Positions 52,617 through 60,825 of a stretch of 64,000 nucleotides of DNA are shown here, piece by piece; position 1 is the first letter of the stretch; each line of letters opens with the position of its first letter. Source of the stretch: an uncultured Eubacteriales bacterium (lineage in GTDB: Bacteria; Bacillota; Clostridia; Oscillospirales; CAG-272); assembly GCA_934402395.1 (NCBI GenBank), contig CAKRTQ010000001.1:1-64000 (forward strand), given 5' to 3'. The translations under genes were made by a program, and so were the position numbers. Below the pieces are notes generated by a model. It was not told where the DNA came from and made no database searches. It saw only the letters and a program-made list of their open reading frames with translations.

Positions 52617-54170
52617 TCACTGCTCCTCTCCCGTTTCCCTGTCGCTCATGACGGGGAGCTCAAACCAGAACACCGATCCGTGCCCCTCGCTGCTTACAAC
52701 TCCGTAGGCGGCGTTGTGCGCACGAAGTATTCCCTTCACTATCGAAAGCCCGAGCCCCGTGCCTACCATTGCACGGCGATGGACCTTATCTATTTTGTAG
52801 TATCTGTCCCAGATAACAGGTATCTGGTCGCGCGGTATCCCCGCGCCGGTATCCTCTACCGATATACGCACAGTGCGTATACCGTCGTGTTCGCCGAAAG
52901 TCTGGCGCACGGTCACTTTTTTATCGTCTCCGGTATAATTCACCGCGTTGTTTATCAGATTGTAAACGACCTGGAGCATCATGGTACGGTCGGCATAAAC
53001 AAGCGCGTCTCCGTCGGCTTCGAATTTTATATCATACCCGTCATGCTCCGTCAGTTTTTCGTAGCGAAGCATTACCTCTCTGACCGTTTCGGTGAGGTCG
53101 AACTGCGTCATCACGGGTGTTTTGGCACCCGCGCGCAGCTTGGATATGTCGAGCATATCGGTAACAAGCTCTGAGAGCCTGCCCGCCTCGTCGATTATTA
53201 TCTGCAGATTTTCGGGTGAATTCTCGCCCGGAATGTCGCGCATGACCTCGGCGTAGCCTGATATCATCGTAAGCGGAGTGCGCAAATCGTGAGATACATT
53301 TGCTATAAGCTCGCGCTGAAGCTCGTCGGACCTTGCAATTTCGGAAGCGGCGTAGTTGAGCGTTGCTGCCAGCTCGCGGGTTTCAAGGTATCCCTCCTCG
53401 CGGAAGTCAGCATCGTATTCCCCCATGGCAAGCTTTTTTGCCGCACGGTTCATTGCGGTGAGCGGGCGCGAGATGCTCTCGGAGAAAATGACGGAAAGCA
53501 GCACTGCGGCAAAAAGTACTGCGGCAGCTATCCACCAGAACTGGACGCCGAGGGTGCGCACCGTGGAATTCATGGGCAGAAATTCGGTATTCAGCATTAT
53601 CACATAATCGTTGCCGCCGACCGTGACCGTTTTTGCCGTCACCGCGCTGATGCCGCGTTTGACAGACGGTATGAAAGTTCCGGCTTCGCTGTCGTCATCC
53701 TGAAAACTCGGGGTCAGCTTTTTTTGCGTTGACCATTCCCCGCCGCCGTCAATGACATTCTGATATATGCCGTTGAGTCTGCTTGACGGCAGATGATGTA
53801 TAAGGCAGGCGGGAACGATATCCGCGCTCACCACCTCGCTGCCGAGATGCCCCGAATCTGCCCTGAAAACACGTATGCAGGTATCATAAGCCATAGCAAG
53901 GTCAACGGCGCGGCTCTGCAGATCGCCGTCGCCTATCGCAGCCGTGATCTCGTCCGAAACATGTCCAAGCTCCTCAAGCTTTGTCTGACGGTAAAAATAC
54001 GAGAGCATTTTGATCTGAAAGACCCAGATGATTATCAGCATAACTACCGCAAAGCAGGCAAAATATATGATCAGCTTGGCGCGGACTCCCATTGACTTGC
54101 AGCGTCCTGAAGGTGCCGTGGTCCCCTTCTCGCCGTTTTTTTTGTTTTCCTTTCGGTTTTTCGAATGCAT
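52617..54170 (-). CDS. Sensor histidine kinase with extracytoplasmic domain
   Basis: A 517-residue kinase. A basic N-terminus and first transmembrane helix (about 25-50) are followed by an extracellular sensing domain (about 55-215) and a second helix (about 220-240). A HAMP domain (about 245-295, SRPLTAMNRAAKKLAMG) precedes the H-box NVSHDLRTPLTMISGYAE, the N-box NLINNAVNYTG and the G-box DTGAGIPRDQIP. I start at 54170 (MHSKN), with GGAG 7 bases upstream. Placement between its regulator and a sortase gene suggests it senses envelope state and controls sortase expression; this is inference. Confidence 0.93.
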   Translation of the reverse strand: MHSKNRKENKKNGEKGTTAPSGRCKSMGVRAKLIIYFACFAVVMLIIIWVFQIKMLSYFYRQTKLEELGHVSDEITAAIGDGDLQSRAVDLAMAYDTCIRVFRADSGHLGSEVVSADIVPACLIHHLPSSRLNGIYQNVIDGGGEWSTQKKLTPSFQDDDSEAGTFIPSVKRGISAVTAKTVTVGGNDYVIMLNTEFLPMNSTVRTLGVQFWWIAAAVLFAAVLLSVIFSESISRPLTAMNRAAKKLAMGEYDADFREEGYLETRELAATLNYAASEIARSDELQRELIANVSHDLRTPLTMISGYAEVMRDIPGENSPENLQIIIDEAGRLSELVTDMLDISKLRAGAKTPVMTQFDLTETVREVMLRYEKLTEHDGYDIKFEADGDALVYADRTMMLQVVYNLINNAVNYTGDDKKVTVRQTFGEHDGIRTVRISVEDTGAGIPRDQIPVIWDRYYKIDKVHRRAMVGTGLGLSIVKGILRAHNAAYGVVSSEGHGSVFWFELPVMSDRETGEEQ

Positions 54171-54212
54171 ATCCGCTCTCCGTTTCCGCACCGTGTGCAA
54201 CGGCTTTTCAGT

Positions 54213-54938
54213 TTACGTTCCGCTGCTGCTTTTTTCGGCAAGCGCGGACTCAAAACGGTATCCGACACCGCGAAGCGTGACCACGCAATCGGCATACTTG
54301 CCAAGGCTCTTGCGCAGAAGCTTTATATGCGTATCAAGCGTACGCGCATCACCGTAGAAATCATATCCCCAGACCTCACGCAGAAGCTGCTCTCGTGAAA
54401 GAGCTATGTTGCGGTTGGCAAGCAGGTAGAAGAAAAGGTCATATTCCTTCGGCGACATATCCACCCTCTCGCCGTTGATGTAGACGAGCCGTGCGGTGAT
54501 ATCAGCCTTGAGTCCGCCGCCGTCAAGCTCAACCACCTCGTGCGGCTTTCCGCCGTCACCGGCAGGGGCAGCAGAACGGCTAACCCGTTTCATCACCGCA
54601 TCAACACGCATCATAAGCTCTTTCGGAGAGAACGGCTTGACAACGTAGTCGTCAATGCCGAGTCCGAAGCCGTTGATCTTGTCATATTCCTCGCCGCGTG
54701 CCGAAAGCATTATTATCGGTACATCGGAGCTTTTTCGTATTTCTCTTACAGCCGAGAACCCGTCAAGCTCCGGCATCATGATATCCATTATAACAATGTC
54801 AAAACCGCCCCGGCGGCAGCAAAGCACGGCTTCCATTCCGTCTGCCGCCTCGGTCACGGTGTGACCTTCAAACTCCGCGTATTTTCTGATTATGGTACGT
54901 ATGCGCGACTCATCGTCAACGACCAGTATATTGTACAT
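54213..54938 (-). CDS. Response regulator, OmpR type
   Basis: A 241-residue regulator. The receiver domain (1-120) has VVDDESRIRT, the phospho-Asp in DIVIMDIMMPELDG and the conserved Lys in DDYVVKPFS. After a Ser/Ala/Gly linker the winged helix (about 140-230) ends RGVGYRFE. The ATG at 54938 has GGAGG 7 bases upstream; the longer reading crosses the upstream hairpin. It starts the regulator-kinase-sortase operon. Confidence 0.95.
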   Translation of the reverse strand: MYNILVVDDESRIRTIIRKYAEFEGHTVTEAADGMEAVLCCRRGGFDIVIMDIMMPELDGFSAVREIRKSSDVPIIMLSARGEEYDKINGFGLGIDDYVVKPFSPKELMMRVDAVMKRVSRSAAPAGDGGKPHEVVELDGGGLKADITARLVYINGERVDMSPKEYDLFFYLLANRNIALSREQLLREVWGYDFYGDARTLDTHIKLLRKSLGKYADCVVTLRGVGYRFESALAEKSSSGT

Positions 54939-54979
54939 TGCAGTCCTCCGTGTTGATGATCTTGTTGAAAACCCACATC

Positions 54980-55017
54980 GGCTCAGCTTCGGAAAAGACA
55001 TTTTCCGAAGCTGAGCC
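54980..55017. terminator. Perfect 17-base-pair hairpin between htrA and the response regulator
   Basis: GGCTCAGCTTCGGAAAA (54980-54996), loop GACA, then its exact complement (55001-55017). It lies downstream of htrA on the minus strand. The T-rich side (TTCTTTTA) falls on the plus-strand exit, and the minus-strand exit is only weakly T-rich, so its exact role is unclear. Confidence 0.6.
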
Positions 55018-55029
55018 TTCTTTTATCCG

Positions 55030-56478
55030 TCAGTTGGAGCTGTTTTTTGCGGTCGTAGGGACATTTTCCTTAAGCGTCACACTGACAGACACTGTTTTGC
55101 CGCGACGCATTACAACGATATTCACGGTATCACCGACGGCTTTCGTGTTGATATAGTTGGAAATATCGCTTGCGCTTCCGATCTCGTTTTCATCGATGCT
55201 AATTACGCGGTCGCCGCGCTTGAGACCGGTGGATTCATCCGCCTCTTCGATATAAGCACCCTGCTGCGTCGAGCCGTAATATCTCCACGCCGTATACATA
55301 TCGGCATCGCAAACACTGATCCCGAGTGCGGGTCTGCCACGGACATAACCGTATTCGATAAGCTGTTCAGCCACACTCTTTGCCTTGTTTACCGGGATCA
55401 CAAATCCGAGACCTTCAACACCGGTGCTTGAATACTTGGCGTTTACAACTCCGACCAGTTCACCGTAAAGGTTGAAAAGTCCGCCGCCCGAGTTACCGGG
55501 GTTGATCGCAGCGTTGGTCTGGAGCAGATTCATCTTTTTGCCCTCAACGCTGACTTCTCTGTCAAGCGCGCTCACAATACCGTCGGTAACGGTACCGCCG
55601 AGCTCACCGAGCGGGTTGCCTATGGCGATAACGGATTCACCGACGACCAGCTCATCGCTGTTGCCGAGCACGGCAACGCTGAGCGTAGTCCCGTCTGCGG
55701 GTTTGATCTTTATCACTGCAATATCGGCAAGCTCATCGGAGCCGATAAGTGCCGCCTCGTATTCGGTCTTGTCGGTAAGCCTTACCGTTATCTTCGATGC
55801 GTTTTCAATAACGTGATGGTTTGTAATGATATAACCGTCGGCTGAAATAATAACTCCGCTTCCCGCGCCGCTGAGAACGTACTGTCCGAGGTAGGTGCTG
55901 CTCTGAACGCTCTCGGTGATTATCTCGACCACCGAATCCTTTACGAGCGATGCAGTTTCGGCAACTGTCATAAGCTTGCCGTCGCCGGCGCGTACCGTCA
56001 GCGTTTCAACTTTTCTTGCCGACTGAAGCAGCTCAACATTGCCGGATGCGCTTCCGGATGTGCCCGCAGTCTGGTTTGCGCCGCTCTCTGAATGCGAGAG
56101 CTTGTTTGCGATGTATGTTCCGCCGAATGCGGCAAGCGCCGAAAACAGCACGCACAGCACAACCACACATGAAAGCACAGCTGCAAGACGTCCGTTTTTG
56201 CTTTTCTGCTTGTTCTTTACAGGCTTTGCGGCAGGCTGCTGTCCGCTGCCCTGCGTACCGTAGGAAACAAATGTGTAGCCGCGGTCGCCGGAGGCAGTGT
56301 TTTCTTTTTTTGCATTTTCGGGGACATAGGCGATGCCGAACGACTCGCCGGTCGATCCGGTCTTTTCACCGTTGTCGGAATTTATTGTATTGTCATTTTC
56401 ACGCAATTCACTTTTATCGGTCGTATCCGTCTCTTTATTTGTGCCGGAACCGATATAATCGTTTTCATTTTCAAACAT
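55030..56478 (-). CDS. HtrA/DegP-family serine protease
   Basis: A 482-residue membrane-anchored protease for misfolded or surplus exported proteins. A long acidic, disordered cytoplasmic N-terminus (1-90) is followed by a transmembrane helix (about 98-120) and the trypsin-like domain with H222 (in TNHHVIEN), D252 (LADIAV) and S330 (NPGNSGG). One PDZ domain lies at about 385-470. I start at the ATG at 56478, which has AAAGGAG 8-11 bases upstream; earlier in-frame codons lie in the promoter zone. It is upstream of the two-component system but separated from it by the 54980 hairpin. Gram-positive HtrA proteins often process or degrade cell-wall-bound proteins, which fits a sortase region. Confidence 0.93.
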   Translation of the reverse strand: MFENENDYIGSGTNKETDTTDKSELRENDNTINSDNGEKTGSTGESFGIAYVPENAKKENTASGDRGYTFVSYGTQGSGQQPAAKPVKNKQKSKNGRLAAVLSCVVVLCVLFSALAAFGGTYIANKLSHSESGANQTAGTSGSASGNVELLQSARKVETLTVRAGDGKLMTVAETASLVKDSVVEIITESVQSSTYLGQYVLSGAGSGVIISADGYIITNHHVIENASKITVRLTDKTEYEAALIGSDELADIAVIKIKPADGTTLSVAVLGNSDELVVGESVIAIGNPLGELGGTVTDGIVSALDREVSVEGKKMNLLQTNAAINPGNSGGGLFNLYGELVGVVNAKYSSTGVEGLGFVIPVNKAKSVAEQLIEYGYVRGRPALGISVCDADMYTAWRYYGSTQQGAYIEEADESTGLKRGDRVISIDENEIGSASDISNYINTKAVGDTVNIVVMRRGKTVSVSVTLKENVPTTAKNSSN

Positions 56479-56705
56479 AACACGTATCTCCTTTGCGTTT
56501 TTTGATTTGCCTATATTATAAAGACGTTTTGTGACAGTTTTATGATGACGCACAAAATAACTGTTGAAATCGAATGACAACTTTTGAAAATGATCCGTGA
56601 TGCTCTGTTTTCATCCCACCGATGATAGTATACTACAAAAAAATGTACTTTTCAATACGGTTTTGTTTTTACAGCGGGAATATTCAAGAGATTTTTCGCA
56701 AATCA

Positions 56706-56734
56706 TTGTTTTGAGGTGAAAAATATGATATACT
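56706..56734 (+). promoter_or_regulatory. Probable promoter of the membrane-protein-addB-addA run
   Basis: TTGTTT (56706-56711), 17-base spacer, TATACT (56729-56734), 40 bases before the GTG start. On the opposite strand a TATAAT (56515-56520) could be the htrA -10 box, but no good -35 pairs with it. A 10-base palindrome TAGTATACTA lies at 56626-56635. Confidence 0.55.
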
Positions 56735-56774
56735 TTATATCAGACAATATACATTTATCGGGACCTCTGCCGGC

Positions 56775-57500
56775 GTGAGCGGCACCGGAAGACCGCTTTC
56801 CGCCTTTTTCGGCGAAGAAGAGCGTCTCCGGGCGCGTATCGCGCGTGACACGCGGCGTCTGGCGGTCCTGCGTTCACGCTCGCAGAGCAAAGCGGAATCA
56901 CGCATTGCCGCCGCAGTGCTCGACCGGAAACGCTTTTCGCGGAAGAGCTACATTATGTTTATTGCCGACACGGTAGCATCAACACGCGGCTACGAAGTAT
57001 GGGACGAGACGCTGGCATTCTTCCGCAGATTCCGCCTGATTTCGGCGACACTGCGCATCGCCGCCGCCATAGTTTACGCGATAGAGACAGGCGCGGCATT
57101 CATTCTTGCTGCCGGAATAATATTCGCCCTCTCCCCCGCAATTCTGCTTTTTTTCGCCGCCGCTTCGCTCGATTCGGTGATAAGCGGATCACGCGCGCTC
57201 GCGACTGTAGAACGCCTTGCCGCAGACGGCGCAGCAACGTTTGTATTTCCGCCGCGCGGTTCGCTCGGACGCGGAAGCTGCCTTGAAAAAAACGCAGGGG
57301 GACTGGCGGCATCCGGCGCTGTGTTTATCGTTTCACCGTATCTTTTCTCCGCGCGCGGCGCGGGAGGACGCGGCGCATACACGGCAATGAGGCACGAGGG
57401 CGGACACGTCTATATTATACGCCGGCGGATGTTTTTCAGGATCCGCCGCAAAATGAACGGGATATTTTCAAAAAAAGATACCACACTGATATATCTGTAA
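56775..57500 (+). CDS. Hypothetical membrane protein upstream of addB
   Basis: A 241-residue basic protein I do not recognise. Residues 1-60 are charged and helical (Arg-rich, with EEERLRARIARDTRRLA). About 92-135 holds two closely spaced hydrophobic helices. The cytoplasmic C-terminus (about 136-241) is Gly/Ala/Arg-rich with a repeated-looking ARGAGGRGAY stretch and ends in a basic region. The start is a GTG at 56775 with no strong ribosome site. It lies 17 bases before addB and has its own promoter, so it is probably in the same transcript. Any link to recombination is inference. Confidence 0.65.
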   Translation: MSGTGRPLSAFFGEEERLRARIARDTRRLAVLRSRSQSKAESRIAAAVLDRKRFSRKSYIMFIADTVASTRGYEVWDETLAFFRRFRLISATLRIAAAIVYAIETGAAFILAAGIIFALSPAILLFFAAASLDSVISGSRALATVERLAADGAATFVFPPRGSLGRGSCLEKNAGGLAASGAVFIVSPYLFSARGAGGRGAYTAMRHEGGHVYIIRRRMFFRIRRKMNGIFSKKDTTLIYL

Positions 57501-57517
57501 AAGCAAGGAAAAACACC

Positions 57518-60500
57518 ATGGTCGAATTTGTTTACGGGCTTCCCGGAGCGGGAAAAACGAGCTATATCATGTCGCGCCTTGAGCTGGACGTAAAAAACGG
57601 CAGACGAGCGTTTCTTATCGTGCCCGAACAGGCAACGGTCGATGTTGAGGGCATTATAGCCTCGACTCTTCCTCCGTCGGCGCAGCTGTCGGTCGAGGCG
57701 CTCAATTTTTCCCGTCTTGCCAACCGCGTATTCCGCGAGCGCGGCGGACTTATATACAACTACGCCGACAAAAGCCGCAAGCTTTTGTTCATGTGGCGCG
57801 CCCTGCGCGAATGCGCGCCGTTCCTTTCGGAATACGGCGGCAGAGCCGGGACCGACCCGTCGCTGCCCGCCGCAATGCTTGATTCGGTAAAGGAAATGAA
57901 AATTTCCGGCGTTAGCTCCGAAAGGCTCGCCGATGCCGCGCGGCATCTTTCCGGCGGCAACGGTTCCGACCGCGCTCTCGGCGCAAAGCTCGGGGACATA
58001 TCGGTGATCTACGCGGCATATTCCGCTCTTCTCGACAACAGCTTCACCGACTCTGACGATGATCTTTCCCGCCTTGCCGCAATGCTTGCGGACGAACCGT
58101 ATTTTTGCGGATACTCCGTGTACATAGATTCGTTTTCAAGCTTTACGGGGCAGGAACACAAAATAATCGACCTCATAATGCGTCAGGCTGACGAAGTGGT
58201 GGTCACGCTGCCTATGCGTTCGCCGTCCGACCGTGCGCTTTCTGCGCTTTCATCGCGCGCCTGCTCGGACAGACTGCGCCGCGACGCATCCGGACTCGGG
58301 ATCGTTCCCGATATCATCTGTCTCGGCGAAAACAGACGCGCGAAAAACGCCGAGCTTTCCGCCGTCTGCCGTCAGTTTGCGGAGGAAGCCGCCAATACGG
58401 ATATTCCCGAGTCGGAACGCGGACACGTGCGGCTTTTTTCGCTTGCAGATCCGTATTCGGAATGCGAGGCTGTTGCAGCCAATGTCCGTTCTCTCATGAT
58501 GTCGGGATACAGGTGCCGCGACATAGCCGTTATCGCCCGCGATGCCGAAAAGTATCGCGGAATAATCGACAATGCGCTGAGAAAGCTGGATATTCCCTGC
58601 TTTCTCTCCGAAAAGACCGGCTTTTCCACACGCCCCCTGGCACGGCTGATCCTTTCCGCTCTCCGCATAAAAGCATACGGATGGAGGCGCGAGGACGTTA
58701 TCGCGCACCTGAAGACCGGCCTTTGCGGTTTTACCGCACGCGACACCGATATTTTTGAAGCGTATGCCGAAAAATGGAACATAAACGGCAAAGCCTTTTA
58801 CTCGGACGAAGCATGGAGCATGAATCCCGACGGGTATGTAACGCGGATCTCACCGCGCGGTGCCACGGTCCTTGAACACGCCAATGCCGTTCGCACAGTT
58901 ATGCGCGACAGGCTTACCGCGCTTTTTGCCTCAATTGATGCCGCCGCCGACACGGCGGGCGTATGCCGCGCGATGTGGGAATACCTTGACATCCTGAATG
59001 TACATTCCACCCTTATCGCGCTCTCGGAGCGCGAGCTTGCCGAAGGACGGCGGCGCGAAGCCGAGGAATACGGACGTCTTGAGGATTCGGCTGCCGATGC
59101 GCTTGAATGCATTTGCGATGTTTTTGATCAAAAGCCGGACGTGGCGACGCTGTATGCCGCGCTCCGCCTTGCTTTTGATGCCGCCGAGATCGGAACCATA
59201 CCCACCGGCTGTGATGAGGTCATCATCGGCTCTGCGGATATGCTTCGCGCCGGAAAGCGGAAGTGCGCCCTGCTTATAGGACTCTGCGAGGGTGAATTTC
59301 CCAAAAACTCCGCGCGCGGCGGACTTCTCACCGACCGCGACCGCGCGGCGCTTGCCAATGTCAGCATTCCGCTTTCCGCCACAGCTGAGACCGATGCGTC
59401 GGATGAGCTGTTTTATCTTCTGCGCGCCGTGTCAACACCGTCCGAACGGCTTTATTTGTTCACTCACACCACAGACACCGCCGGTTCTGCCTGCCGCCCC
59501 TCCTCTGCGTTTCTGCGCGTAGCGTCGCTTCTTCCGTACGCAGGTATAACTTCGGAAGCCGATATCGCACCGATAGACCGCATATGGAGCCGCCGCACAG
59601 CCTTTGAGTATCTTCCCATGTATGTCGGTACGCAGGCAGGCGCCGCGCTGCGGGAATACTTCGGCGGCGACGCCGAATTCAATGAAATGCAGCATAAAGC
59701 TCTGTCGCCGCTGAGCGCACGCAGCGATTCCGTCCCGCCGGAGCTTGCGCGAGAGATATTCGGAGACCGTATAGAGCTCACGCAGTCAAAGACCGAAGCA
59801 TTTGTCAGCTGCCCGTACAGCTTTTACATGAAAAACATCCTGAAGCTCGACGATGGCGCGCGCGCCGAATTCGGGTTTGCGGGAATGGGCACATTCATAC
59901 ATCACGTACTCGAAAAATACCTTTTTGCCGTTATGCGCCGGGGCAGCTTTGACGCTCCGCCGGACCGTGAACGATCAGCACGCTTGCTTGACGGCATAGT
60001 GGAGGAATATATCTCTTCTCTCGGCGACGCCGCTTCATCATCGCCCGGAGTACGGCATCTCGTTGGGCGGCTTCGCGGCATTGCCGAGCTGATCATAGGA
60101 GATATTTTCGATGAATTTTCCGGCGGTGCGTTCCGCCCCGAAGCATTTGAGGTACCGATAGGAGCCGAAAACGGGCGCGGAGTGCCTTCTCCCGAATTTC
60201 CCGTGGCAGGCGGCGGGTGTGTTGTGCTGCGCGGAGTAGCCGACCGTGTTGACACGGCGCCGGCACCGGACGGCAAACGTTTTGTCCGCGTTGTGGACTA
60301 CAAAACCGGAAGCAAGGTCTTTTCACCGGATGATGTACGCCAGGGTCTGGAATTGCAGTTGCCGATCTATCTTTATGCGCTCGGCAAGAGCAGCGGCCTT
60401 GAGCCCGCTGCTATCACATATCTTTCCGCCAACATTCCAACGATAAACCTCGACCGTCCGATGCCGGAGGAAGATATCCGACTTGAGGCGCGGCGGTCCA

Positions 60501-60799
60501 TAAACCGTTCCGGTCTTGCGCTTGATGATGACGCAGTGCTCGATGCACTGAACCGCGACCGCGACCCTCATTTCATGCAGGGCGCAAAATACTCGAAAAA
60601 CGGTGTTCCGAGTCATTCGCTGATAAGCCGCGACGGGATCGCGGAACTTTTTTGCGAGCTTGAGAAAACAATATCGGATATTGCCGTCGGAATGCGTTCC
60701 GGACGCGCCTGCGCGATACCCGTCTCCGGCAGCAACGGAAAGTCCCCCTGCGAATACTGCCCGTATTCGGCGGTATGCCGTGCACGCCTCCGCGCATGA
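57518..60799 (+). CDS. addB: ATP-dependent helicase/nuclease subunit AddB
   Basis: Half of the AddAB complex that processes double-strand breaks for recombination, the Gram-positive counterpart of RecBCD. The 1093-residue protein has a Walker A GLPGAGKT near residue 8 and a helicase-like but partly inactive body. The C-terminal RecB-family nuclease domain has the motif VDYKTG near 928. Four cysteines, C765, C1078, C1081 and C1087, match the spacing of the AddB iron-sulphur cluster. AAGGAA precedes the ATG. It is followed directly by addA. Confidence 0.95.
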   Translation: MVEFVYGLPGAGKTSYIMSRLELDVKNGRRAFLIVPEQATVDVEGIIASTLPPSAQLSVEALNFSRLANRVFRERGGLIYNYADKSRKLLFMWRALRECAPFLSEYGGRAGTDPSLPAAMLDSVKEMKISGVSSERLADAARHLSGGNGSDRALGAKLGDISVIYAAYSALLDNSFTDSDDDLSRLAAMLADEPYFCGYSVYIDSFSSFTGQEHKIIDLIMRQADEVVVTLPMRSPSDRALSALSSRACSDRLRRDASGLGIVPDIICLGENRRAKNAELSAVCRQFAEEAANTDIPESERGHVRLFSLADPYSECEAVAANVRSLMMSGYRCRDIAVIARDAEKYRGIIDNALRKLDIPCFLSEKTGFSTRPLARLILSALRIKAYGWRREDVIAHLKTGLCGFTARDTDIFEAYAEKWNINGKAFYSDEAWSMNPDGYVTRISPRGATVLEHANAVRTVMRDRLTALFASIDAAADTAGVCRAMWEYLDILNVHSTLIALSERELAEGRRREAEEYGRLEDSAADALECICDVFDQKPDVATLYAALRLAFDAAEIGTIPTGCDEVIIGSADMLRAGKRKCALLIGLCEGEFPKNSARGGLLTDRDRAALANVSIPLSATAETDASDELFYLLRAVSTPSERLYLFTHTTDTAGSACRPSSAFLRVASLLPYAGITSEADIAPIDRIWSRRTAFEYLPMYVGTQAGAALREYFGGDAEFNEMQHKALSPLSARSDSVPPELAREIFGDRIELTQSKTEAFVSCPYSFYMKNILKLDDGARAEFGFAGMGTFIHHVLEKYLFAVMRRGSFDAPPDRERSARLLDGIVEEYISSLGDAASSSPGVRHLVGRLRGIAELIIGDIFDEFSGGAFRPEAFEVPIGAENGRGVPSPEFPVAGGGCVVLRGVADRVDTAPAPDGKRFVRVVDYKTGSKVFSPDDVRQGLELQLPIYLYALGKSSGLEPAAITYLSANIPTINLDRPMPEEDIRLEARRSINRSGLALDDDAVLDALNRDRDPHFMQGAKYSKNGVPSHSLISRDGIAELFCELEKTISDIAVGMRSGRACAIPVSGSNGKSPCEYCPYSAVCRARLRA

Positions 60800-60825
60800 G
60801 CGCAGGGCAACGAAAGGAAACTAAA

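Noticed and set aside
51960..53174. 404-codon plus-strand frame over the sortase and kinase genes
   Set aside because: It is antisense to two genes with intact catalytic motifs and encodes no recognisable domain.
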